Assembly (NCBI GenBank): GCA_025929365.1
Contig: JAICMG010000012.1
Location: 1 to 36,360, forward strand
Direction: 5' to 3'
Source of the DNA: Frankiaceae bacterium
GTDB taxonomy: Bacteria > Actinomycetota > Actinomycetes > JAFAQI01
Length of the DNA stretch: 36,360 nucleotides
Of the stretch, positions 1 through 6,794 are shown in pieces. The notes beneath the pieces were generated by a model, which saw nothing but the letters and a program-made list of their open reading frames with translations, ran no database searches and was not told the origin of the DNA. A program made the translations under genes and the position numbers. Position 1 is the first letter of the stretch. Each line of letters opens with the position of its first letter.

Positions 1-278
1 CCGGCGTAGCCACGAAAGGACTCGTTGCGCCACACGACGTCCGGACTGTCGGGGGCAGGACGACGAAACCCGCCGAGCCGCGGATCCCAGCGGTAGCTCA
101 CCCCGATGTCCGGCAGCCAGCGCTCGAGCTCGGCCCGCGCGGCGTGGGGATGTTTGCGACTTCCGGGCGCTGTGCGAACGTCGACCACCGCCGTCACCGC
201 CCCAGCGCGCAGTCGTGCACCGAGCTCTTCTGCCGTGGCGGTGCCATGTCCGAACGTCCGAATCGTAGCCACGCCCAC
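1..278 (-). CDS. DUF488 family protein (partial, C-terminus beyond window)
   Basis: Reading the minus strand from about 278 towards position 1 gives an open frame of about 92 residues that runs off the window edge. It shows the DUF488 signature: a TFGHGTATAEELGARL start (usually TIGHS), then VVDVRTAPGSRKHP, then a WLPDIGVSYRWDPRLGGFRRP stretch corresponding to the family's GI-Y-LGG-RR segment. GTG at 278 and GTG at 272 are both usable starts and I cannot decide between them. DUF488 proteins are about 120-180 residues, so roughly the last third or more is missing here. Biochemical function of the family is unknown. The gene points away from the sulfur locus and its 5' end abuts the truncated SRPBCC remnant. 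Confidence 0.8.
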   Translation of the reverse strand, partial: MGVATIRTFGHGTATAEELGARLRAGAVTAVVDVRTAPGSRKHPHAARAELERWLPDIGVSYRWDPRLGGFRRPAPDSPDVVWRNESFRGYA

Positions 279-294
279 CAGAGTCGCTGATGGT

Positions 295-534
295 GTGCCG
301 AACGGCCGCGTGCAGACGCGTTGGAACTACCTGATCGAGTCCGCCGGCAGCGGCGTACAGGTCACCGAGTCCTACGAGTTCCTGTGGTGTCCGGTCGTCG
401 CCCGCATCGTGGAGCTGCCGTTTCCTCGCGACACCCAACTCAGACGCGGCATGCAGCGGACGCTGGACGCGCTCATGGCCGCCGCGGAAGGTAGCGCGTC
501 CTTCACGAAACCGCGGACGGAATCTCGCGGCTGA
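295..534 (+). pseudogene. SRPBCC (polyketide cyclase-like) gene remnant, 5'-truncated
   Basis: The frame from about 295 to the TGA at 534 encodes roughly 79 residues resembling the C-terminal half of a SRPBCC/START-like protein: GRVQTRWNYLIESAG, then TRVTES-like VQVTESYEF, then QLRRGMQRTLDALMAAAEG, which is the usual C-terminal amphipathic helix. Family members are about 140-160 residues. The upstream codons in this frame carry no recognisable N-terminal half and instead overlap the start of the DUF488 gene on the other strand. This is best read as a decayed or rearranged copy. An intact SRPBCC gene lies 1.2 kb away in the sulfur operon. The 3' end overlaps the 3' end of the convergent ArsR-rhodanese gene by about 30 nt. 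A short expressed protein starting at GTG 295 cannot be excluded. Confidence 0.6.
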
Positions 535-1183
535 CCGGTAGCCGCGCGGCTTCCCACTCCGGGTAGCCGTCCTCCAGGCGCGCGGCGCGGATACCGCGCT
601 TGCGGAGGACACGGACAGCCTCGTCCGCATAGACGCAGTAAGGGCCGCGGCAGTACGCCACCACCTGTTTGCCCTCCGGCAGCTCGCGCAGTCGCTTGCC
701 CACCTCGGCGATCGGCACGGACAACGCCCCCGCGATGTGGCCCGCGTCGTACTCCGCGGACGGACGGACGTCGAGGACGACGACATCTCCCGACTTTAGC
801 CGCTTCGCCAACTGGTCGCGGTCGATGGTGTCGAGCTGGGTGCGATCGCCGAGATAAGCATGCGCGAGTCGCTCGAGCTCGGCGACGTGAGCCGCGGCAA
901 CGTCGCGCATCGCGGCCCACAGCTCGCTGACGCGCTTGCTCGACAGCGAGTAGTAGATGCGGTTGCCGTCTCGCCTGGTCACGACCAGCCCCGCGCGAAG
1001 CAGGTGCTGCAGGTGTTGCGAGGTGTTCGCGACGCTTTGCGCCAGCTCCCCCGCAATCTCCTCAACCGAGCGCTCGCCCTGCGCGAGGAGGTCAATGATC
1101 TCGGCGCGGCGCCCGCTGGCGACCGCGCGGCCCACGACGGCGAACCCGTCGTACAGCGCGTCCTTCGCTGCCCGGTCAGCCAT
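503..1183 (-). CDS. ArsR-family regulator fused to rhodanese domain
   Basis: A 226-residue fusion. Residues about 12-95 form an ArsR/SmtB winged helix (recognition region SVANTSQHLQHLLRAGLVVTRRDGNRIYYSL). Residues about 120-215 form a rhodanese domain (VVLDVRPSAEYDAGHI, active-site loop YCRGPYC, then DGYPEWEAARLPV). The only cysteines are C178 and C183 in the rhodanese loop. The DNA-binding part has none, unlike persulfide sensors of the SqrR/BigR type, which use two cysteines in the winged-helix domain. By inference, sulfane sulfur is sensed through the rhodanese cysteines. The ATG at 1183 has a GGAGGT ribosome site 5 nt upstream. The gene is divergent from the DsrE-SRPBCC-MBL-MFS operon and is its probable regulator, with an operator inside its own promoter. 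Confidence 0.93.
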   Translation of the reverse strand: MADRAAKDALYDGFAVVGRAVASGRRAEIIDLLAQGERSVEEIAGELAQSVANTSQHLQHLLRAGLVVTRRDGNRIYYSLSSKRVSELWAAMRDVAAAHVAELERLAHAYLGDRTQLDTIDRDQLAKRLKSGDVVVLDVRPSAEYDAGHIAGALSVPIAEVGKRLRELPEGKQVVAYCRGPYCVYADEAVRVLRKRGIRAARLEDGYPEWEAARLPVSREIPSAVS

Positions 1184-1201
1184 CAGCCACCTCCGACACC
1201 A

Positions 1202-1230
1202 GGATAAGTATTCAAGAGAAGTCTTGACAA
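1202..1230 (-). promoter_or_regulatory. Predicted promoter of the ArsR-rhodanese gene with embedded operator
   Basis: On the minus strand, TTGTCA (1230-1225) and TTATCC (1207-1202) are separated by exactly 17 nt, a good vegetative promoter about 20 nt upstream of the start codon. The spacer contains an imperfect inverted repeat, TTCAAG-N6-CTTGAC (1211-1228 on the plus strand). This resembles the spaced dyads bound by ArsR proteins, and its position would give autorepression. The promoter is predicted only from sequence. Confidence 0.55.
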
Positions 1231-1269
1231 GTTGGGGAACGGTCGCAACTATTCAAGCGATTCATTGAA
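1224..1269 (+). promoter_or_regulatory. Predicted promoter and second operator for the sulfur operon
   Basis: TTGACA at 1224-1229 matches the -35 consensus perfectly. A weak -10, AACTAT, lies at 1247-1252 (17 nt spacer); TATTCA at 1250-1255 is an alternative with a longer spacer. A second dyad, TTCAA-N8-TTGAA (1252-1256 and 1265-1269), lies directly at and downstream of the -10, where bound repressor would block initiation. The first dyad (1211-1228) overlaps the -35. Dyad centres are 41 bp apart, close to four helical turns, so two dimers could sit on one DNA face. The leader to the DsrE start is about 60 nt. Confidence 0.5.
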
Positions 1270-1324
1270 CTACTCCCCAGACGCCACCACCTCGGCAACG
1301 CCGACTGATAGAGGGGAACGAGCG

Positions 1325-1690
1325 ATGGCAAACAAGGCAGTGGTCAGTCTGACGACGGGCCTCGAGGACACCGAGAAAGTGATGATCGCGCTGCTCGTCG
1401 CCGTGGGCGCGGCGGAAAGCGGCCGCCCGACATTGACATTCCTGACCAAAGAAGCGGTCCGACTTGCGGTCACCGGCGTCGCGACGGGCACCGCATGTGA
1501 GGGCTGCCCGTCGATTCCGGAGTTGTTGAAGCGATACGCGGCCGCCGGCGGGATCTTCTACGTCTGCCCGATCTGCTTCAACTCCAAGGGGTTGGACCCC
1601 GACACGCTGATTCCCGGCGCGGAGATCCAAGGCACTGTCCCGATGTGGGCCTGGATCGGCGACGACGGCGCGACAACGTTCAGCTACTAG
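1325..1690 (+). CDS. DsrE-family sulfur-transfer-like protein
   Basis: A 121-residue protein with the DsrE/DsrF-like fold: a KAVVSLTTGLEDTEKVMIALLVAVGAA start typical of the family, then TLTFLTKEAVRLAV, and four cysteines in two pairs, C58/C61 (CEGC) and C81/C84 (CPIC). The paired cysteines in the position where DsrE-type proteins carry persulfide suggest a sulfane-sulfur carrier, which is inference. The ATG at 1325 follows GAGGGGAACGAGCG. It is first in an operon whose next gene starts 20 nt downstream, and it is divergent from the ArsR-rhodanese regulator. Family members without known partners are often annotated as putative peroxiredoxins; I see no peroxiredoxin motif. Confidence 0.88.
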   Translation: MANKAVVSLTTGLEDTEKVMIALLVAVGAAESGRPTLTFLTKEAVRLAVTGVATGTACEGCPSIPELLKRYAAAGGIFYVCPICFNSKGLDPDTLIPGAEIQGTVPMWAWIGDDGATTFSY

Positions 1691-1710
1691 GAAGCCAAGG
1701 AGAAGAACCG

Positions 1711-2181
1711 ATGAGCAAGACGACGTCGATCACAGCTGTCGTGCCCGCCGATCCGGACGAGGTGTTCAGCGCTGTGACTGACCCGGCGCGGCTTCCGGAG
1801 TGGAACGAGGCGATTCGCCGGGTCATCGAGTCGCCGACGCGTCTCGACCCGGGCGCGGAGTGGGTAGTCGAGATGAACGCCCTCGGTCGGAGCTGGCGCA
1901 GCCGATCGCGCGTGGCGGAGATCGACCGGGCAGCGCGGGTCTTTCGGTACCGTTCGTGCACGGACGACGGCAACCCGTCGTACGTGGACTGGACATGGTC
2001 GGTGACACCGGACGACATCGGCGGGTCACGTGTGACGATCACGGGTGCGCTGAACCCGAAGACCTTCTGGCGGAGGGCGCTGTTCGTGCACATCCGGCGC
2101 CGGCAGCTTACCGGCCACGAGCTCACGAGGTCGCTTCGCGCGCTCGCAGGCACGGCGAGGGCAGCCGCTGCACGTGGCTGA
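1711..2181 (+). CDS. SRPBCC family protein (START-like fold)
   Basis: A 156-residue protein with the SRPBCC pattern: an N-terminal strand TTSITAVVPADPDEVFSAVTDPARLPEWNEAI, central beta strands, and a C-terminal helix (LTGHELTRSLRALAGTARAA). The ATG at 1711 has AAGGAGAAG upstream. The fold is a hydrophobic ligand pocket used by polyketide cyclases, lipid-transfer proteins and stress proteins; the ligand here cannot be told from sequence. It sits between the DsrE-like gene and the MBL-rhodanese gene, and its stop overlaps the next start by 8 nt, so it is probably translated with that enzyme. A role in the sulfur pathway is inferred from position only. Confidence 0.85.
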   Translation: MSKTTSITAVVPADPDEVFSAVTDPARLPEWNEAIRRVIESPTRLDPGAEWVVEMNALGRSWRSRSRVAEIDRAARVFRYRSCTDDGNPSYVDWTWSVTPDDIGGSRVTITGALNPKTFWRRALFVHIRRRQLTGHELTRSLRALAGTARAAAARG

Positions 2182-3532
2182 CGAGCTCGTGCCCGCGGTG
2201 GTCGACGAGGGGCTGGGCAACACCAGCTACCTCGTCGACCTCGGCGACGGCCGTGCGCTCGTCATCGACCCGAGCCGCGATCTGCGTGCGGTGCACGCAG
2301 CGGCGGCGGCTACGGACCTGGCGATCGGCTTCGCGGCCGACACCCATCTGCACGCGGACTTTCTCACCGGCGCATGTCAGCTCGCCGCCGACGGCGATGC
2401 CACGATCCTGGCCTCGGCAACCGGCGGACGGCACTATCACCACCGCAGGCTGAGCGACGGCGACGAGGTCGACCTCGGTGGCCTGCGGCTGCGGACCCTC
2501 GCCACCCCCGGCCACACCGATGAGCACGTGGCATACGTGCTGCTCGACGGCGCCCGGCCGCTCGGCGTGTTCACCGGCGGCTCACTGATCGTCGGCTCCG
2601 CGTCGCGCACCGATCTGCTCGGCGCGGACCGGGCCGAGGAGCTCGCCCGGGCACAGTTCGCCTCGGTGCGCCGGCTGATGCAGCTGCCGGATGACGTGAT
2701 GGTCTGGCCGACCCACGGCGCGGGATCCTTCTGCGCCGCGCCGACGGGGGCGCAGCGGACCAGCACGATCGGGCGGGAGCGAGCCTCCAATCCGCTGCTG
2801 CAACTCGACGACGAAGCCGCCTTCGTCGCGACGCTGCTGGGCTCGCCGGGCAGCTATCCGCCGTACTTCGACCACCTCTCCGACATCAACCGGTCCGGCC
2901 CGTCGCCGATCGAACGGACACCGATGCTCGATCCACTGGACCCTGACGAAGTCGCCCGGCTCGCCGACGAGGGAACTCCGGTGGTCGACGTGCGGCCGAT
3001 CGAGGCCTACGCCGAGGCACACCTACCGGGTTCGGTGTCGATCGAGCTGCGCGACGCGTTCGCGACCTGGCTCGGCTGGCTGGTGCCGTTCGGCGCACGG
3101 CCGGTCATCGTCCGCGACCCGAGTCAGGACCCGGATGAGATCCGCTGGCAAGCCGCGAAGATCGGGTACACGCTGCGCGGTGAGCTGGCCGGTGGCGTCG
3201 CCGCGTGGGTCGCGTCCGGGCGCGCGGCAACGTCGACCGTCCTTGCCGCGCCCGGCGACGTCCCGGCATACCCAACGCTCGACATCCGACAGGCGTCGGA
3301 GTACGCCGGAGGGCACGTGGCCGCCGCGGTGCACATCGAGCTCGGCGACATCCCGTCACACCTCGACACACTGCCGCGCGCGACGTACGTCGTGATGTGC
3401 GGGCACGGCGAACGCGCGATGTCGGCCGCGAGCCTGATCGAACGAGCCGGGCGGCCGGCTCCCGTCGTACTGCTCGGCGGCCCCGAGGAGTGGGCCGCCG
3501 CTCACAGGGTCGCCCTCGCCACGGGGTCATGA
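2174..3532 (+). CDS. Metallo-beta-lactamase fold protein with two rhodanese domains (persulfide dioxygenase-like)
   Basis: A 452-residue protein starting at GTG 2174. Residues about 5-200 are an MBL domain of the ETHE1/Blh type: metal motif THLHADF (H58, H60, D62), TPGHTDEH (H114), and PTHG (H181). The usual TGD aspartate that helps hold the iron is replaced by glycine (FTGGSLIVG, G136). Residues about 270-345 form a rhodanese domain without the active cysteine (loop reads VIVRDPSQD). Residues about 355-445 form a second rhodanese domain with C409 in CGHGERA. The family oxidises glutathione or other low-molecular-weight persulfides to sulfite; here mycothiol persulfide would be a reasonable substrate, which is inference. 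Rhodanese 2 may feed or accept sulfur. The stop overlaps the MFS start as ATGA. Confidence 0.9.
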   Translation: MADELVPAVVDEGLGNTSYLVDLGDGRALVIDPSRDLRAVHAAAAATDLAIGFAADTHLHADFLTGACQLAADGDATILASATGGRHYHHRRLSDGDEVDLGGLRLRTLATPGHTDEHVAYVLLDGARPLGVFTGGSLIVGSASRTDLLGADRAEELARAQFASVRRLMQLPDDVMVWPTHGAGSFCAAPTGAQRTSTIGRERASNPLLQLDDEAAFVATLLGSPGSYPPYFDHLSDINRSGPSPIERTPMLDPLDPDEVARLADEGTPVVDVRPIEAYAEAHLPGSVSIELRDAFATWLGWLVPFGARPVIVRDPSQDPDEIRWQAAKIGYTLRGELAGGVAAWVASGRAATSTVLAAPGDVPAYPTLDIRQASEYAGGHVAAAVHIELGDIPSHLDTLPRATYVVMCGHGERAMSAASLIERAGRPAPVVLLGGPEEWAAAHRVALATGS

Positions 3533-4833
3533 CGGCCAGCCCGCCGAGACCGGCGGCCTGTGACGGCGGCCGCCCACCGGCGCTCGGGATCGCGGCGAAC
3601 CTCGGGCAGTTCAGCCTGCTCGTCGGGGTCAACGCGCTCGTCGGGGCGACCCTCGGCCAGGAACGGACCGTCGTCCCGCTGCTTGCGAAGGACACCTTTC
3701 ATCTCACGGGCCTCGCGGGAGCGCTGACCTTCATCGTCGCGTTCGGGACGGTGAAGGCGATCACCAACTTCTTCGCCGGCACCCTGGCCGACCGGTACGG
3801 CCGAAAGCCCGTCCTCGTCGCCGGCTGGCTGGCCGCGATTCCGGTTCCGGTGCTGCTGATCACCGCGCACAGCTGGTGGATCGTGGTCGCCGCGAACGTG
3901 CTGCTCGGCGTCAACCAGGGCCTTACCTGGTCCACCACCGTGATCATGAAGATCGACCTCGTCGGATCCTCGCGGCGCGGGCTGGCGATGGGGCTGAACG
4001 AAGCGTCAGGATACGGCGCGGTCGCCGTCACCGCTCTCGTCACCGGGTGGCTTGCATCGGCGTACGGGCTGCGGCCCGCGCCGTTCCTCTTCGGCGCCGC
4101 GGTGATCGCCCTCGGCCTGGGAATGTCCGCGGTCGTGATCAGGGAGACACAGGCCTACGCCATCCATGAAGCGGGTGGCCACGTCACGACGAATGACGAC
4201 CTGCGCAGCGGGCTGACCACGCGCCAGGTCGCGACGCTCACCTCCTTCACCGAACCAGCGCTGTCGGCGGCGAGCCAGGCCGGGATGGTCAACAACCTCA
4301 ATGACGGACTCGCCTGGGGTGTGTTGCCGGTGCTGTTCGCGAGTCACGGCTTGTCGATTGGACGGATCGGCGCGCTCGCCGCGATCTACCCGGGCGTGTG
4401 GGGCGCGGGACAGCTCGTCACCGGTGCGCTGTCCGACCGGGTAGGCCGCAAGTGGCTGATCGCCACCGGCATGTGGGTGCAGGCGGGCGCGCTCGCGCTT
4501 TACGCGACATCGGCGACGTTCGGCGGCTGGGCCGCGGCCGCGGTCGTGCTCGGCGTCGGCACCGCGATGGTCTACCCCACTCTGCTCGCCGCGATCGGCG
4601 ACGTCGCCCATCCCGCCTGGCGGGCCCGGTCGGTCGGCGTCTACCGGCTGTGGCGCGACGGTGGCTTCGCGGTCGGTGCGGTGCTGGCCGGAGTGATCGC
4701 CGACGTGTACGACATGGTGACCGCGGTCTGGGTCGTCGCCGCGCTCACGGCAGCATCGGGCGTCATCGTCGCGATCCGGATGTACGAAACCCGGCAGCCG
4801 GCGTCGGGCGGAAGCCAGCAGCAGCCCCGATAG
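3529..4833 (+). CDS. MFS transporter
   Basis: A 434-residue membrane protein with about 12 hydrophobic segments. It carries the MFS loop motif twice, GTLADRYGRKPVLV after TM2 and GALSDRVGRKWLIA in the second half. ATG 3529 overlaps the stop of the MBL-rhodanese gene (ATGA), which indicates translational coupling and membership in the sulfur operon. The substrate cannot be read from sequence. From context it may export or import a sulfur compound (sulfite, thiosulfate, or an organosulfur toxin), but this is inference. The C-terminus is a short hydrophilic Gly/Ser/Gln tail. It is the last gene of the operon, and no clear terminator follows in the 29 nt before the next gene. Confidence 0.9.
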   Translation: MTASPPRPAACDGGRPPALGIAANLGQFSLLVGVNALVGATLGQERTVVPLLAKDTFHLTGLAGALTFIVAFGTVKAITNFFAGTLADRYGRKPVLVAGWLAAIPVPVLLITAHSWWIVVAANVLLGVNQGLTWSTTVIMKIDLVGSSRRGLAMGLNEASGYGAVAVTALVTGWLASAYGLRPAPFLFGAAVIALGLGMSAVVIRETQAYAIHEAGGHVTTNDDLRSGLTTRQVATLTSFTEPALSAASQAGMVNNLNDGLAWGVLPVLFASHGLSIGRIGALAAIYPGVWGAGQLVTGALSDRVGRKWLIATGMWVQAGALALYATSATFGGWAAAAVVLGVGTAMVYPTLLAAIGDVAHPAWRARSVGVYRLWRDGGFAVGAVLAGVIADVYDMVTAVWVVAALTAASGVIVAIRMYETRQPASGGSQQQPR

Positions 4834-4862
4834 CCGTACGGCCACGCAATATCCTGCCCGTT

Positions 4863-5375
4863 GTGGCCGAGGTCTGCGCATGTTGCGAGGAGTCGGTCCA
4901 GTGGTGGGTCAGGCTGCGTTCACACCCCGACCTGCCGATCTGTCACAACTGCCTGGGCGGCCTCAACGCGCAACGCGACGGCCAGCTGCAGCTCGCATCG
5001 GGGCAGTGGATCGTTACCGGCTTCGAGCCGGTGTTCGCGGTGGCTGACGTGGAGCGGGCGGCCGCCTTCTACGAGCAGCTGGGATTCGAGACATCCCGGC
5101 ACGACGCGACGTACGCCTTCGCGCATCGCGATCGCGACCTCACGATCCATCTCGCGAAGACCGAGGGCGCTTCCCTGCCCGGCCACGGCGCGTTGTATCT
5201 GCACTGCCAGGACGCCGACCGGGTCGCCGAGGACTGGCGAAGCGCAGGCGTCACGGTTGCCGGACCCGAGGACCAGGACTACGGCAAGCGCGAGGGATCG
5301 GTCACCGACCCCGACGGAAACCTGATCCGGTTCGGTGCCCCGCTGCGCGCAACACCATCTGACGCCGGCGATTGA
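4863..5375 (+). CDS. VOC (glyoxalase/bleomycin-resistance) protein with N-terminal Cys4 motif
   Basis: A 170-residue protein from GTG 4863. Residues about 3-33 carry CACC and CHNC, about 20 residues apart, a zinc-ribbon-like arrangement. Residues about 50-160 form one VOC module: EPVFAVADVERAAAFYEQLGFE, then HLAKTEG, LYLHCQDADRVAEDWRSAGV, and GSVTDPDGNLIRFG. VOC proteins include glyoxalases, dioxygenases and antibiotic-binding proteins; single-module members act as dimers. The function here is not predictable. The upstream gap to the MFS gene is 29 nt and no strong ribosome site is visible, so the start is uncertain. It may be the tail of the sulfur operon or the first gene of the next cluster, since it ends within 33 nt of the MDR dehydrogenase start. 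Confidence 0.8.
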   Translation: MAEVCACCEESVQWWVRLRSHPDLPICHNCLGGLNAQRDGQLQLASGQWIVTGFEPVFAVADVERAAAFYEQLGFETSRHDATYAFAHRDRDLTIHLAKTEGASLPGHGALYLHCQDADRVAEDWRSAGVTVAGPEDQDYGKREGSVTDPDGNLIRFGAPLRATPSDAGD

Positions 5376-5407
5376 ACCAGCTCCGCCGAGTCCCCGTGGG
5401 AGCCAAT

Positions 5408-6385
5408 GTGACCGAGGCGCGCGCGTTCTGGGTGCGCGAGCCCGGTGCCGGCGAGATCCGTCCCGCTACGCTGCCCGCCGCCGGTCCCGATGACGTCGTC
5501 GTCCGGACGCTGCGCACCGCCGTGAGCCGCGGCACCGAGACCCTCGTCTTCGAGGGCCGGGTGCCGCCCAGCCAGTACGACCTGATGCGCGCGCCGTTCC
5601 AGGAGGGCGAGTTCCCCGGACCGGTGAAGTACGGCTACCTCAACGTCGGCGTCGTCGAGCACGGCCCGGCGCACCTGCAGGACCGCATCGTGTTCTGCCT
5701 CTACCCGCACCAGACCCGCTACGTCGTGCCTGCCGATGCCGTCATCGCCGTTCCACAGGAAGTGCCCGTTGAGCGCGCCGTTCTGGCCGGCACCGTCGAG
5801 ACCGCGCTCAACGCCTTGTGGGACGTCGCACCCGCCGCCGGCGACCGCATCGCGGTGATCGGTGCCGGAATGGTCGGCGCCTGCGTCGCCCGGCTCGTCG
5901 CGCTGACGCCCGGTGTCGAGGTGACGCTCGTGGACATCGATCCCGCGCGCGAGAAGACCGCGCTTGCGATGGGTGCGGCGTTCGCGACCCCGGAGCGCGC
6001 GCCCGTCGACTGCCACACGATCGTGCACACCAGCGCGACGTCGGAGGGCCTGCAGCGCGCCCTCGAGCTGCTCGCGCCCGACGGCACCGTCGTGGAGATG
6101 AGCTGGTACGGCGACCGGCAGGTGACGCTGCCATTGGGCGAGGCGTTCCACTCCAAGCGCCTCACGATCCGCGCCAGCCAGGTCGGTGCGGTCACGCGGT
6201 CGAAGCGTGACCGTTACACAACGAGCGAGCGCCGCGCGATCGCCCTCGACGTGCTGCGCGACCCGGCATACGACGTCCTGCTCACGGGGACGTCGTCGTT
6301 CCAGCAGCTGCCCGAGGTCATGGCCCGCCTCACCGACGGCACACTCCGGGCGCTGTGCCACAGCATCAGCTACGACGACGAGTGA
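5408..6385 (+). CDS. MDR-family dehydrogenase lacking the zinc motif
   Basis: From GTG 5408 (GGGAGCC upstream) this is 325 residues; a TTG at 5372 overlapping the previous stop is a possible longer start. It has the medium-chain dehydrogenase layout: a GroES-like N-terminal half, then a Rossmann fold with [16 protein letters not shown] and an acidic VTLVDIDP at the end of strand 2, which favours NAD(H). The catalytic zinc cysteine and structural zinc loop of alcohol dehydrogenases are absent; the corresponding segment reads [13 protein letters not shown], similar to BchC-type and other non-zinc members. It heads a tight series with PTPS-like, glycosyltransferase, RibD-type and RibA-type genes, so it probably oxidises or reduces an intermediate of that pathway (inference). 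Confidence 0.85.
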   Translation: MTEARAFWVREPGAGEIRPATLPAAGPDDVVVRTLRTAVSRGTETLVFEGRVPPSQYDLMRAPFQEGEFPGPVKYGYLNVGVVEHGPAHLQDRIVFCLYPHQTRYVVPADAVIAVPQEVPVERAVLAGTVETALNALWDVAPAAGDRIAVIGAGMVGACVARLVALTPGVEVTLVDIDPAREKTALAMGAAFATPERAPVDCHTIVHTSATSEGLQRALELLAPDGTVVEMSWYGDRQVTLPLGEAFHSKRLTIRASQVGAVTRSKRDRYTTSERRAIALDVLRDPAYDVLLTGTSSFQQLPEVMARLTDGTLRALCHSISYDDE

Positions 6386-6395
6386 GGGTGAGGAA

Positions 6396-6794
6396 GTGTT
6401 CAGCGTGACGGTGCGCGACCACATGATGGTCGCCCACAGCTTCCAGGGCGAGGTGTTCGGTCCCGCGCAGCGACTGCACGGCGCAACGTACGTCGTGGAC
6501 GCGACCTTTCGCCGCGAGTCACTCGACAGCGACAACCTGGTCGTCGACATCGGTCGCGCGAGTGCGGTGCTGCACGAGGTCCTCGGCGAGCTGACCTACC
6601 GCAACCTCGACGACGAGCCGTTGCTCGCCGGCCAGAACACCTCCACCGAGAGGCTCGCCCAGTACGTCGCCGACAAGCTGGCCGACCGCATCCACGGAGG
6701 TGATCTCGGCGAGCCGGCCCGCGAGCTCGCCGGGATCACCGTCACGCTGCATGAGTCGCACATCGCATGGGCGAGCTACGAACGGCCGCTGTGA
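6396..6794 (+). CDS. PTPS/QueD-fold protein with lost catalytic residues
   Basis: A 132-residue protein related to 6-pyruvoyl-tetrahydropterin synthase / 6-carboxytetrahydropterin synthase. Fold landmarks remain: VAHSF with H14, [14 protein letters not shown] with H28, [23 protein letters not shown], and [12 protein letters not shown] with the pterin-anchoring Glu. The third zinc His of the canonical HGH is Ala30, the catalytic Cys four residues before HGH is Ala24, and the catalytic Asp-His of the LDH motif reads Thr67-Tyr68. The C-D-H triad is therefore gone, so it is unlikely to make pyruvoyl- or carboxy-tetrahydropterin. GTG 6396 fits the family N-terminus; GTG 6405 is better spaced from GAGGA. 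The stop overlaps the glycosyltransferase start (GTGA). The pathway is a GTP-derived branch by context. Confidence 0.82.
   Translation: MFSVTVRDHMMVAHSFQGEVFGPAQRLHGATYVVDATFRRESLDSDNLVVDIGRASAVLHEVLGELTYRNLDDEPLLAGQNTSTERLAQYVADKLADRIHGGDLGEPARELAGITVTLHESHIAWASYERPL

Noticed and set aside
3205-3528. N-terminal extension of the MFS frame
   Set aside because: The extension overlaps the second rhodanese domain in another frame and is Arg-rich. ATG 3529 gives a normal MFS N-terminus and an ATGA overlap.
4863-5375. Bleomycin resistance gene
   Set aside because: VOC similarity alone does not show antibiotic binding, and the Cys4 head is unlike bleomycin-binding proteins.
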